Source of the DNA: Delftia tsuruhatensis
GTDB taxonomy: Bacteria > Pseudomonadota > Gammaproteobacteria > Burkholderiales > Burkholderiaceae_C
Assembly (NCBI RefSeq): GCF_903815225.1
Contig: NZ_LR813084.1
Span: forward strand, 1,468,501 to 1,532,500
Length of the DNA: 64,000 bases
Direction: 5' to 3'
The notes beneath the pieces were generated by a model. That model saw only the letters and a list, made by a program, of their open reading frames with translations, searched no databases and was not told the DNA's origin. Below, piece after piece: positions 18,709 to 28,727 of this stretch (position 1 is its first letter; each line of letters begins with the position of its first letter). The translations under genes were made by a program, and so were the position numbers.

Positions 18709-19155
18709 TGCAGATCCTCATCTGGAAGGCCCGGTGGTGCGGCCGCATGGACCAAGAGCGCATCGTCGCGCATGCGCTGTCCATGGGGCGATGTCTACGT
18801 GCTGTGCCTGCAGGAGATCGAAGCCCGGGGACCGGTTCTGGCGCCGCCTCAGCCCGCCAGCAATGGCTCGCCCCAGCAGACCAGACCGCACACGCTGCAT
18901 GCCGTTCTCTGCGGCGACTTCAACTTCTTGCTGCATGAGGACGAATACGCTCGGCTGTCCGCACCCTGGGCGGCGGGCGAGGACGGCGTCCTGTCCATCG
19001 ACCAGTGGCACAGCAGCTGGAACCTGCTGCATCAGGAACGGTCCCAGCATTTCGACTGGGGCGGCGAAAGCCTGCGTGCCCCTGTGCGCGGCCGGTCCGT
19101 GAACAGCGAAGCACGGTACTCGAGCCACCAGCCCTTGCTGTTGCAGCTGGATTGA
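18708..19155 (+). pseudogene. Broken endonuclease/exonuclease/phosphatase-family gene
   Basis: The family is recognisable only by combining two frames. The first frame (ATG 18708) gives MQILIWKARW and ERIVAHALSMG, matching the usual start of the fold. After the GGGG run at 18785-18788 the match continues in another frame as GDVYVLCLQEIE (metal-binding Glu), consistent with one inserted G. A large middle part is missing; the rest has CGDFNFLL (Asp-Asn motif) and ends SSHQPLLLQLD, where intact members have SDH. Only about 149 codons remain of an expected 250 or more. A frameshift, an internal deletion and loss of the catalytic Asp-His pair together argue for a dead gene. Confidence 0.7.
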
Positions 19156-19249
19156 TCCAGGTCAGGCGCCGCTGCCAAACCGGCCTTCGCCTACAGACAG
19201 TGCTGCGGGCCTGCTCCAAGGTCATGGGGTCCCTCTTGAAGGAGCATCC

Positions 19250-19810
19250 ATGAGCCCCAACCCCCTGTCCACGATTCTTCACCGCACCTGGTGGGTGCTT
19301 CTGCTGCGCGGCCTGGTCGCCATCGCCTTCGGCGTGCTGACCTGGGCGCAGCCGGCCGTGTCGCTGGCTGCGCTGGTCCTCACCTTCGGCGCCTTCACGT
19401 TCGTCGACGGCCTGCTGGGCGTGTACTCGGCCATCCAGGGCCGGGACCAGATGCGCCACTGGTGGGTGCTGCTGCTGTGGGGCCTGGCTGGCGTGGTGGT
19501 GGGCGTGCTCACCGTGGTGGCGCCGGGTGTCACGGCCCTGGTGATGACGCTGTACATCGGCGCATGGGCCCTGGTCACGGGCCTGCTGCAAATCGTGGCG
19601 GCCGTGCGGCTGCGCAAGGAGATCACGGGCGAGTGGCTGCTGATCCTGGGCGGCGTGCTGTCCGTGCTGTTCGGCGCCTTCGTGCTGGCCCAGCCTGGCG
19701 CGGGCATGATGGCCATGCTCTGGGTGCTGGCCACGTATGCGGTGATCTTCGGCGTGCTCATGGTGCTGCTGTCCTTCAAGCTCAAGAAGGGCATACGCCA
19801 TTCTTCCTGA
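19250..19810 (+). CDS. hdeD: HdeD-family membrane protein
   Basis: 186 residues with six predicted membrane helices, arranged as three similar pairs, typical of HdeD/DUF308. HdeD of E. coli contributes to acid resistance at high cell density; other members are uncharacterised. Hallmarks are WWVLLLRGLVAIAFG at the N-terminus, HWWVLLLWGLAGVVVG in the second pair and WLLILGGVLSVLFG in the third. AAGGAG precedes the ATG. It lies 33 bp before pbpC and may share its transcript. Confidence 0.85.
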   Translation: MSPNPLSTILHRTWWVLLLRGLVAIAFGVLTWAQPAVSLAALVLTFGAFTFVDGLLGVYSAIQGRDQMRHWWVLLLWGLAGVVVGVLTVVAPGVTALVMTLYIGAWALVTGLLQIVAAVRLRKEITGEWLLILGGVLSVLFGAFVLAQPGAGMMAMLWVLATYAVIFGVLMVLLSFKLKKGIRHSS

Positions 19811-19843
19811 GCTGCGGGTGCAAAGGCGGACAATGCCGGCTCC

Positions 19844-22144
19844 ATGATCCATTGCCGGCGAACTCCCTCCTTCATGCGCCTTCCCCGCGCGGCCCTGGTG
19901 GCCGCGCTGCTGTTCGCGGCCGGTGCCGCCCAGGCGCTGCCCAGCTTTTCCGAAGTCCGCGAGGGCCATCGCTCCTCCGAGACCGCACTGCTCTCGCGCG
20001 AGGGCGAGGTGCTCCAGCGCCAGCGCACGGACACCAGCGTGCGCCGTGGCGAATGGGTGGCGCTGTCCGATATCTCTCCCGCGCTGCGAACGGCCCTGGT
20101 GCTCAGCGAGGACAAGCGCTTCTACGAGCACAGCGGCGTGGACTGGAAGGCCGTGTCCGCCGCCGCCTGGGGCAATCTCTGGAACCAGCGCACACGGGGT
20201 GCCAGCACCATCACCATGCAGCTGGCGGGCTTGCTGGATGGCGACTGGCGCCAGGGACCTGGCGGGCGCAGCGTGGTGCAGAAACTCGGCCAGACCGTGG
20301 CTGCCCAGGTGCTGGACCGGCGTTGGCGCAAGGATCAGATCCTGGAGGCCTACCTGAATCTGGTACCGTTCCGTGGCGAGATCGTGGGCATAGACGCGCT
20401 GTCGCGCACACTGTTCGGCAAGGCCGCGCACGGCCTGGATGCACGCGAGGCGGCCATCGCCGCCGCCCTGGTGCGGGCGCCCAACGCCTTGCCCGAGCGC
20501 GTGGGCCAGCGTGCCTGTGGCGTGCTGCAGGCACTGGCGCCCGAGGACGTCGCGGCGCGCGACTGCAAGGCCATGGAGCTGCTCACGGCCAGCATGCTGC
20601 AGCGCCGCCAATGGGCCGCCAGCGAGGGCATGGCGCCGCACCTGGCACGCCGGCTGCTGGCGGGCGGGCAGGCCCGGGGACTGGCCAGCGTGCGATCCAC
20701 GCTGAGTGCGCCCGTGCAGCGCTTTGCCGTGCAGAGCCTGCAGCAGCAATTGCGGGAGCTGCAGGGGCGCAATGTGGAGGATGGCGCCATCGTGGTGCTG
20801 GACAACGCCACGGGCGATGTGCTGGCCTGGGTGGGCTCGTCGGGCGATCTCAGCCAGGCGGCCGAGGTCGATGGCGTGACCGCCATGCGCCAGCCCGGTT
20901 CCACGCTCAAGCCCTTTCTCTATGCCCAGGCCATCGCCGAGCGGCGACTGACTGCAGCCTCGCTGATCGAGGATTCTTCGGCCCACATTCCCACGCAGAA
21001 CGGGCTCTACATCCCGCAGAACTACGACCGGCGCTTCAAGGGCTGGGTCTCCGCGCGCACCGCGCTGGCGTCCTCGCTCAATGTGCCGGCGGTGCGCACC
21101 CTGGTCATGGTCACGCCCGATGCCTTCTTCTCCCAGCTGCAGCGCCTGGGCCTGCCGCTGCGCGAAAGCGGCGGCTACCACGGCTTCAGTCTGGCGCTGG
21201 GCAGTGCCGAGGTGCCGCTGCTGCAGCTGACCAATGCCTACCGCGCGCTTGCCAATGGCGGACAGCTGACGCCCGTGCGCTGGACTCCGGGCCAGGCCCG
21301 GGCCGAGGCGCCCGTGCAGGCCATCGATGCGCGCGCGGCCTTCATCGTCGGGGACATCCTGTCCGACCCCATGGCGCGCGCGCCCACCTTCGGCACGGAC
21401 AGCGTGCTGGCCACGCGCTTCTGGACGGCCGTCAAGACCGGTACCAGCAAGGACATGCGTGACAACTGGGCCGTGGGCTGGTCGCAGCGCTACACCGTGG
21501 GCGTGTGGGTGGGCAATGCGCGCGGCGATGCCATGCACTCGGTCAGCGGCACCAGCGGCGCCGCGCCGGTCTGGGCGGCCGTGATGGGATTCCTGCATGC
21601 CCGCACCCCCAGCCGCGCGCCCAAGGCGCCCGACGGCGTGCTGCAGCAGGCCGTGCGCTTCGGGCCCGATGCCTCGGGCCTGCCGCTGGAAAGCGCGCGC
21701 GGCGAGTGGTTTGTCGCGGGCACGCAGCAAAACCTGTTCGCCATGGCGGGCAGCGGCTTGCCGGTGGCTTCGTCCTCCGGACGCGGCACTTCGGCCGCCT
21801 CGCCCGTGCGCATCGCGCGCCCGGCCAATGGCACCATCCTCGCGCTGGACCCCGACATCCCGCCGGACCGCCAGCGGGTGCAACTGTCGGCCCGTCCCGC
21901 CGGCACGGCCGCCATGCAGGAATGGCAGGACGCCAGCCTGCGCTGGCGCATGGTCAGCGCCGCCCCGCCCGGCGCGGCCGAGCCTGCGCCCAAGGAAATT
22001 GGCCGGGGTGCGGCCGCCGCCTGGATGCCCTGGCCGGGCCGCCACCGGCTGGAACTGGTCGATGCCAAGGGGCAGGTGCTGGACAGCGTGCAGGTAGAGG
22101 TGCGTGGCGCCGGCGTGGTGGCTTCGCGCGCGGGCGGACGCTGA
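19844..22144 (+). CDS. pbpC: Penicillin-binding protein 1C
   Basis: 766 residues. A bifunctional class A PBP: glycosyltransferase domain first (SEDKRFYEHSGVDW with the catalytic Glu; RGASTITMQLA; QILEAYLNLVPF), then the transpeptidase domain with SxxK (QPGSTLKPF, Ser353), SLN (SSLNVPAV) and KTG (KTGTSKD, Lys531), and a C-terminal BiPBP_C-type beta domain. An N-terminal hydrophobic segment (ALVAALLFAAGAAQA) anchors or exports it. The ATG at 19844 is used; the Met at 19874 (MRLPRAA) is an equally good start and neither has a strong ribosome site. Normally paired with an alpha-2-macroglobulin gene, which here lies 4.8 kb upstream. Confidence 0.93.
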   Translation: MIHCRRTPSFMRLPRAALVAALLFAAGAAQALPSFSEVREGHRSSETALLSREGEVLQRQRTDTSVRRGEWVALSDISPALRTALVLSEDKRFYEHSGVDWKAVSAAAWGNLWNQRTRGASTITMQLAGLLDGDWRQGPGGRSVVQKLGQTVAAQVLDRRWRKDQILEAYLNLVPFRGEIVGIDALSRTLFGKAAHGLDAREAAIAAALVRAPNALPERVGQRACGVLQALAPEDVAARDCKAMELLTASMLQRRQWAASEGMAPHLARRLLAGGQARGLASVRSTLSAPVQRFAVQSLQQQLRELQGRNVEDGAIVVLDNATGDVLAWVGSSGDLSQAAEVDGVTAMRQPGSTLKPFLYAQAIAERRLTAASLIEDSSAHIPTQNGLYIPQNYDRRFKGWVSARTALASSLNVPAVRTLVMVTPDAFFSQLQRLGLPLRESGGYHGFSLALGSAEVPLLQLTNAYRALANGGQLTPVRWTPGQARAEAPVQAIDARAAFIVGDILSDPMARAPTFGTDSVLATRFWTAVKTGTSKDMRDNWAVGWSQRYTVGVWVGNARGDAMHSVSGTSGAAPVWAAVMGFLHARTPSRAPKAPDGVLQQAVRFGPDASGLPLESARGEWFVAGTQQNLFAMAGSGLPVASSSGRGTSAASPVRIARPANGTILALDPDIPPDRQRVQLSARPAGTAAMQEWQDASLRWRMVSAAPPGAAEPAPKEIGRGAAAAWMPWPGRHRLELVDAKGQVLDSVQVEVRGAGVVASRAGGR

Positions 22145-22161
22145 TCAGGCGCTGGCAGCGA

Positions 22162-22830
22162 TCACCGCTCCGCATGGAGGCCCGCCGCACTGAGGCCCGC
22201 CGCAGTGAAGGCCACCAGCTCGTCGATCACATGCTCCACGGGATCGGCGCGGTGGCCGCAGCCCAGCATGCGGCTGACACGGCCGTTGTCGGAGCGGATG
22301 TACATCATGGCGCCGTACATGCACTCCAGCCGCCACTGGAAATCGTGCTGCGACAGCTGCGGCAGCGCCTGACGCAACAGGGCCGCAAAACGCCTGGCCG
22401 CCTCGTCGTAGGCGGCAAACACCACTTCCCTGACCTCCCGTTCGGGATCCACCGAGCACAGGGCCGTGACGCGGTTGAAGTCGGCCTCGCCCTCGCTGTG
22501 CGCGGCGCGCAGCGCGGGAGCGATGAAGGCGCGAAGAATGTCCTCGATGGCGGGCGGTGTCTCCTGCTGCTCCAGCTTCTCCAGCAGCGCATGGCGTTCC
22601 CCGTTGACGGGTGCCACGCGCTGTTCGAACAAGGCCTTGAGCAGACCCAGCTTGTTGCGGAAATGGTAGTGGATGGCCCCCGTGTCCACCTCGGCCAGCG
22701 CCATGACGGCGCGCAGCGAGGTGCCCGCATAGCCATGCCGTGCAAACAGCTGTTCTGCAGCCTTCAGAAGGCGTTCGCGGGCCTGGGCGCGGGGTTCCAC
22801 GGCCGGCGTGTCATCGGTGCTGGGCGTCAT
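22162..22830 (-). CDS. TetR-family transcriptional regulator
   Basis: 222 residues. The N-terminal helix-turn-helix is typical (LLKAAEQLFARHGYAGTS, then VDTGAIHYHFRNKLGLL); the C-terminal ligand domain is not of a recognised class. Convergent with pbpC and divergent from a Bug/cupin pair. The 131-bp gap between the divergent genes contains a clear palindromic operator, so it most likely represses that pair and itself. The inducer is unknown. Confidence 0.9.
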   Translation of the reverse strand: MTPSTDDTPAVEPRAQARERLLKAAEQLFARHGYAGTSLRAVMALAEVDTGAIHYHFRNKLGLLKALFEQRVAPVNGERHALLEKLEQQETPPAIEDILRAFIAPALRAAHSEGEADFNRVTALCSVDPEREVREVVFAAYDEAARRFAALLRQALPQLSQHDFQWRLECMYGAMMYIRSDNGRVSRMLGCGHRADPVEHVIDELVAFTAAGLSAAGLHAER

Positions 22831-22900
22831 GGCTGCGGATCATAGTCAGCGCGGGGACGTTCCACGCCAAAGCCTGACGTCCCAAGCTTGCATGGGATTG

Positions 22901-22920
22901 ATTCAGTCGACTGACTGAAT
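22901..22920. promoter_or_regulatory. Palindromic operator, probably for the adjacent TetR regulator
   Basis: ATTCAGTC-N4-GACTGAAT: perfect 8-bp arms, in the gap between the divergent tetR and Bug genes, 42 bp before the Bug start codon. Size and position fit a TetR-type dimer site; binding is inferred. Confidence 0.65.
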
Positions 22921-22961
22921 TACCATGCTACCCGATTCCAGAAATCACAAGGAGACACACC

Positions 22962-23909
22962 ATGACGACCCGCAAGTGGCTCGCCGCCCTGATGGCGCTG
23001 GGCTGCACCGTTGCCGCCGCGCAGGAATCCTTTCCGTCGCGGCCCCTGACCCTCATCAACCCCTGGGCGGCGGGCAGTTCCACCGATGTCATGGCGCGCA
23101 CGCTGGCCGAGGAATTCCGCCAGCAACTGGGCCAGAGCGTGGTCGTGGTCTCGCGCGACGGGGGCTCGGGCGTGATCGGCATGAACCTGCTGGCCCAGGC
23201 ACCGGCCGACGGGCTGACGCTGGCCTTCACGCCCATGACCCCCATCACCGTGCAGCCGCACTACGTCAAGGGCCTGAAGCTGGGGCCGGACAGCGTGCAG
23301 CCGCTGTGCGGCGTCACCGAGAACATCCTGGGCGTGAGCGTGCGAGCCGACAGCCCCTTCAAGTCCATCGGCGACCTGGTGGCGGCCGCGAAGAAGGGGT
23401 CGCTGAGCTACGGATCGCCAGGGCCGAATTCGGCCCCCTTCCTGGCCATGGACCAGCTGGAGCGCGACCAGGCGCTCAAGTTCTTGCATGTGCCCTACAA
23501 GGGCGATGCCGGCTCCATCCAGGAATTGCTGGCCGGGCGCCTGGATTTCGTCAGCAGCATCGCGGCCTCGGCAGCGCCCCAGATCCGTGCGGGCAAGCTG
23601 CGCCTGCTGGCCGTGGCCTCGGAGCGCCGCCACCCGGCCTTCCCCGAAGTGCCCACCTTCAGGGAGTTGGGCATGGCGGTGCAGGAGGAGTCCTTCGCCG
23701 GTCTGTTCGTGCCGCGTGGCGTGCCCGAGGCGGTGCTGGGCCGGCTGGATGCCGCCTGTGCCGCCGCCGCGCGCTCGGACGCCGTCAGGCAGGTGGCCCA
23801 GCGCGGCGACCAGGTGGTCTTCCCCCAGGACCGCCGCCAGTGGGAGCGGCGCATCCGCGATGAATTCCGCAAGCAGGGCGAGGCAGCGCAACGCCATCCC
23901 GCTCCCTGA
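22962..23909 (+). CDS. Bug-family (TctC-type) periplasmic solute-binding protein
   Basis: 315 residues. A Sec-type signal peptide (KWLAALMALGCTVAAAQ) is followed by the Bug fold: RPLTLINPWAAGSSTDVMARTL at the N-lobe, GSPGPNSAPFLAMDQLE, VPYKGDAGSIQELLAGR, and PEVPTFRELG. The first ligand loop reads PWAAGSSTD rather than the more common PPGGGTD, suggesting a different ligand from the other Bug protein in this window. AAGGAG precedes the ATG. No TctAB subunits are nearby. The cupin gene follows by 35 bp and both are probably TetR-controlled. Confidence 0.9.
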   Translation: MTTRKWLAALMALGCTVAAAQESFPSRPLTLINPWAAGSSTDVMARTLAEEFRQQLGQSVVVVSRDGGSGVIGMNLLAQAPADGLTLAFTPMTPITVQPHYVKGLKLGPDSVQPLCGVTENILGVSVRADSPFKSIGDLVAAAKKGSLSYGSPGPNSAPFLAMDQLERDQALKFLHVPYKGDAGSIQELLAGRLDFVSSIAASAAPQIRAGKLRLLAVASERRHPAFPEVPTFRELGMAVQEESFAGLFVPRGVPEAVLGRLDAACAAAARSDAVRQVAQRGDQVVFPQDRRQWERRIRDEFRKQGEAAQRHPAP

Positions 23910-23944
23910 GTTTCCCGGTTTTGCATTTCGATCGATTTCCACCC

Positions 23945-24496
23945 ATGACAGATTCCAGCCTGCCCCCCATCCGCCGCGTGATCACGGCCAACGACGCACA
24001 GGGCCGCTCCTTCATTGCCGAGGACGGGGCATCGCCCGCCGTGCGCCTGGTCGAGGAACGCCCCGGCTACCGCATCACCAACCTCTGGCGCACCGATGCC
24101 TCTCCCGCGCAGATCGATGCGCCAGATACCATTGCCATCCACCAGGGCGTGGCGCCACCGCCCTACGGAACGGTGCTGCGCATCCTGGACATTCCGCCCG
24201 AGCCCACCAATCCGCAGGAGCTGCAGCGCGCGCTCAATGCCACCTTCGCGCGCATGTACGGCGACGCCCATCGCAACGTGCAGCCCGGTGAGCATCCGGG
24301 CATGCACCGCACGGATACGGTGGACTACGCGCTGATGCTGCAAGGCGAGCTGGTCGCGATCCTGGATCGCCAGGAAACCGTGCTGCGCGCCGGAGACGTG
24401 CTCATACAGCGCGGCACCAACCATGCCTGGGCCAACCGCTCTGGCCGGCCTGCGCGCATTGCCTTCGTGCTGGTGGCGGGAGAGCAGGGCATGTGA
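23945..24496 (+). CDS. Cupin-domain protein
   Basis: 183 residues from the ATG at 23945; an earlier in-frame ATG (23921) is less likely. The C-terminal half is a single cupin: motif 1 HPGMHRTDTVDYALMLQGE and motif 2 VLRAGDVLIQRGTNHAWAN, with His/Glu/His ligands suited to a metal. The N-terminal half (PPPYGTVLRILDIPPEP) is common in cupins that sit in catabolic clusters. With the Bug protein upstream it suggests uptake and handling of a small organic acid, which is inference. It ends 5 bp from the convergent MarR-GNAT gene. Confidence 0.85.
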   Translation: MTDSSLPPIRRVITANDAQGRSFIAEDGASPAVRLVEERPGYRITNLWRTDASPAQIDAPDTIAIHQGVAPPPYGTVLRILDIPPEPTNPQELQRALNATFARMYGDAHRNVQPGEHPGMHRTDTVDYALMLQGELVAILDRQETVLRAGDVLIQRGTNHAWANRSGRPARIAFVLVAGEQGM

Positions 24497-24501
24497 ACGG
24501 C

Positions 24502-25473
24502 TCAGCCGCCGGAGCCTGCGCGCGGCCCTGGCCGCACGAACCGCTGCTCCGTCACGGGCGTGCCCCATTGCTGCCCCTCCCATTCCTCGGCCTGCGCGAA
24601 GCCCGAGGATTCGTAGAGCCGGCGTGCCGCATCCAGGCCCCGGAAGGTCCACAGCTGGGTGGCCTCGAAGCCGTGGCGGTCGCAAAACTCCAAGGCCTGC
24701 TGCAGCAGTTGGCGGCCTATGCCTGCGCCGCGCAGGCCGTCGTCCAGGATGAACCAGCGCAGATGGGCCTGGCCGTTGCCCAGGTCCTCGCCATCGATGG
24801 CCACCGAACCCACGATGCGCTCGCCGTCCAGCGCCGTCCACAACTGATTGCAGGGCTTGTCCAGCCGGCCTGCGAACTCGGCCAGGCCACTGGCCACACG
24901 GCTTTCGAAGAAGACGCCGAAACCTGCGTGGCGTGCATAGAAGCGCGCATGCATTTCCACGATGCGGCCGATGCAGCCGGGCCGGTATCCGGGCAGGACC
25001 TGTATCTGTGCGGGCGCGGGCAGGGGTTCTTCCTGCCGGTGCGCCTGCAGTGCCTGGGCGTAGAGGGCCAGCCCGCGCGAGACCGCCTGTTGCTGGGGCG
25101 GCTGCATGCGGTCCAGCGCGGCCGTCACCTGCTGGCGTCCGAAGGCCTCGATGGCGGCCAGCGTGCGCCGGCCCTTGGCGGTGAGTGCCAGTTGCTTGAT
25201 GCGGCCATCCTCTCCATCGGCCATTTCCTTCAGCTCACCGGCCTCCACCAGCTTGCGTGCCATGCGGCTGATGCTGGACTTCTCCAGCCCCAGGACCTGG
25301 GCCAGTTGCGAGGCCGGCATGCGCCCCTGCGCACCGATCTCCAAAATGGCATGTACGGCCGAGGGAGGGTAGTCCGTGGCTGCCAGCGTGGCCTGCATGA
25401 AGCCCAGCTCGCGCACCATCAGGCGCGAGGCGGTGCGGATACCGTCCACCAGGGAAAGATCGTGCTGCGGCAT
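24502..25473 (-). CDS. MarR-GNAT fusion regulator/acetyltransferase
   Basis: 323 residues from the ATG at 25473 (MPQHDLSL), which has GGAG upstream; the frame is open further but without a ribosome site. Residues about 10-140 form a MarR winged helix (SAVHAILEIG, SQLAQVLGLEKSSISRMARKL). Residues about 160-310 form a GNAT N-acetyltransferase (GSVAIDGEDLGNGQAHLRWF, then the acetyl-CoA loop GAGIGRQLLQQAL and LYESSGF). The architecture is a known bacterial combination in which DNA binding and acetylation reside in one protein; targets are usually unknown. It lies 115 bp downstream of lldP on the same strand. Confidence 0.9.
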   Translation of the reverse strand: MPQHDLSLVDGIRTASRLMVRELGFMQATLAATDYPPSAVHAILEIGAQGRMPASQLAQVLGLEKSSISRMARKLVEAGELKEMADGEDGRIKQLALTAKGRRTLAAIEAFGRQQVTAALDRMQPPQQQAVSRGLALYAQALQAHRQEEPLPAPAQIQVLPGYRPGCIGRIVEMHARFYARHAGFGVFFESRVASGLAEFAGRLDKPCNQLWTALDGERIVGSVAIDGEDLGNGQAHLRWFILDDGLRGAGIGRQLLQQALEFCDRHGFEATQLWTFRGLDAARRLYESSGFAQAEEWEGQQWGTPVTEQRFVRPGPRAGSGG

Positions 25474-25500
25474 GCCGTGCTCCGGAAGGACAGGTGAAGA

Positions 25501-25520
25501 AATGTTGTATCTTGCAACTA
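25501..25520. promoter_or_regulatory. Possible operator in front of the MarR-GNAT gene
   Basis: GTTG-N7-CAAC in the AT-rich stretch 28-47 bp before the start. Short arms make this weak; position and composition fit MarR-type autoregulation. Confidence 0.25.
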
Positions 25521-25588
25521 TATCTCCAGCTTCACTTCCGGGCAACGGCGTCGTTAACTGCCGGCGGTGATGCCCGGCGTGGGCTGCG

Positions 25589-27247
<1,659 letters not shown>

Positions 27248-27336
27248 AGGACTTTCTCCTTTTTGGAAAGCGTTTTTTGCGTTGTGCGGCCGGGATGCTC
27301 CTCCGCTGCAGTGATCGGCACACTAGCGTTAGCCCT

Positions 27337-27347
27337 TGGTCGGACTG
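27337..27347. promoter_or_regulatory. Possible FadR-type GntR (LldR-like) half-palindrome
   Basis: TGGTCGGACTG in the lldP-lldD gap matches the FadR-subfamily consensus TNGTNNNACNA at all but the last fixed position. LldR, a FadR-type GntR regulator, controls lactate genes in many bacteria; no lldR gene is in this window, so this is tentative. Confidence 0.35.
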
Positions 27348-27470
27348 TGCGAGAGAAAATTTCAATCGGTGCACAAATCACTTCAAACCCCAGCGGGTGA
27401 CCGGAACCCGCCGTGCGCACTACCATGCTCGGCAGTCCCGCGGCCAGCGGGTTCCAGAAGGCTTGCACAC

Positions 27471-28646
27471 GTGTCCACCGACCTTTCCAAAATCACCTGC
27501 ATCGAAGACCTGCGTGCCGTGGCACAGCGCCGCGTGCCGCGCATGTTCTATGACTACGCCGACTCGGGCTCCTACACCCAGGGCACCTACCGCGCCAACG
27601 AGGACGACTTCCAGAAGATCAAGCTGCGCCAGCGCGTGGCCGTGAACATGGAGGGGCGCAGCACGCGCACCACCATGATCGGCCAGGAGGTGGCCATGCC
27701 CGTGGCCATCGCGCCCACGGGCCTGACCGGCATGCAGCACGCCGACGGCGAAATCCTGGGGGCGCGGGCGGCCAAGGCCTTCGGCATCCCTTTCACGCTG
27801 TCCACCATGAGCATCTGCTCCATCGAGGACATCGCCGAGCACACGGGCCGCCACCCGTTCTGGTTCCAGCTCTACGTGATGCGCGACCGCGGCTTCATGG
27901 AGCGCCTGATCGAGCGGGCGCGCGCCGCCAACTGCTCGGCCCTGGTGCTGACGCTGGACCTGCAGATCCTGGGTCAGCGCCACAAGGACATCAAGAACGG
28001 CCTGTCCACGCCCCCGAAGCCCACGCTGCGCAACCTCGCCAACCTGGCGACCAAACCCCACTGGTGCCTGGGCATGCTGGGCACGAAGCGCCGCAGCTTC
28101 GGCAATATCGTCGGCCATGTGGACGGCGTGGCGGACATGAGCTCGCTGTCGTCCTGGACGGCCAGCCAGTTCGATCCCAGCCTCAACTGGAATGATGTGG
28201 AGCGCATCAAGAGGCTCTGGGGCGGCAAGCTCATCCTCAAGGGCATCATGGACGCGGAGGATGCGCGCCTGGCGGCGGACAGCGGGGCCGATGCGCTCAT
28301 CGTCAGCAACCATGGCGGCCGCCAGCTCGATGGCGCGCCGTCCTCCATCGAGGCGCTGCCTGCCATCGCCGAAGCGGCCGGCAAGCGCATCGAGGTCTGG
28401 ATGGACGGTGGCATCCGCAGCGGCCAGGACGTGCTCAAGGCCCGGGCCCTGGGCGCGCGGGGCACGATGATCGGCCGCAGCTTCCTCTATGGCCTGGGCG
28501 CCTACGGCCAGGACGGCGTGACGCGCGCGCTGCAGATCATCCAGAAGGAGCTGGAGACCACCATGGCCTTCTGCGGCCATACGCGGATCGATACCGTGGA
28601 CCGATCCATCCTGTTGCCGGGCACCTATCCGGGAGCCGACCGCTGA
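27471..28646 (+). CDS. lldD: FMN-dependent L-lactate dehydrogenase
   Basis: 391 residues from a GTG at 27471, with AGAAGG nine bases upstream; the longer open frame has no family match before this point. Member of the FMN alpha-hydroxy-acid oxidase family, membrane-associated, oxidising L-lactate to pyruvate. It shows MFYDYADSGSYTQGTYRANE, PVAIAPTGLTGMQH, FQLYVMRDRGF, LTLDLQILGQRHKD and the active-site signature SNHGGRQLDGAPSS (His281, Arg284), followed by the FMN phosphate loop MDGGIRSGQDVLKA. Divergent from lldP. An alternative 2-hydroxyacid substrate cannot be excluded, but the neighbour favours lactate. Confidence 0.92.
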   Translation: MSTDLSKITCIEDLRAVAQRRVPRMFYDYADSGSYTQGTYRANEDDFQKIKLRQRVAVNMEGRSTRTTMIGQEVAMPVAIAPTGLTGMQHADGEILGARAAKAFGIPFTLSTMSICSIEDIAEHTGRHPFWFQLYVMRDRGFMERLIERARAANCSALVLTLDLQILGQRHKDIKNGLSTPPKPTLRNLANLATKPHWCLGMLGTKRRSFGNIVGHVDGVADMSSLSSWTASQFDPSLNWNDVERIKRLWGGKLILKGIMDAEDARLAADSGADALIVSNHGGRQLDGAPSSIEALPAIAEAAGKRIEVWMDGGIRSGQDVLKARALGARGTMIGRSFLYGLGAYGQDGVTRALQIIQKELETTMAFCGHTRIDTVDRSILLPGTYPGADR

Positions 28647-28675
28647 AGCGGTACCAGCCAGTCAGCTGACAGAAG

Positions 28676-28699
28676 AAAGGACCGCCGAGGCGGTCCTTT
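28676..28699. terminator. Bidirectional terminator between lldD and leuA
   Basis: AAAGGACCGC-CGAG-GCGGTCCTTT: perfect 10-bp stem with A and T ends, between two convergent genes. Confidence 0.85.
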
Positions 28700-28727
28700 G
28701 TGTTGATGCCCGGGGAGAGCGGCCGCG

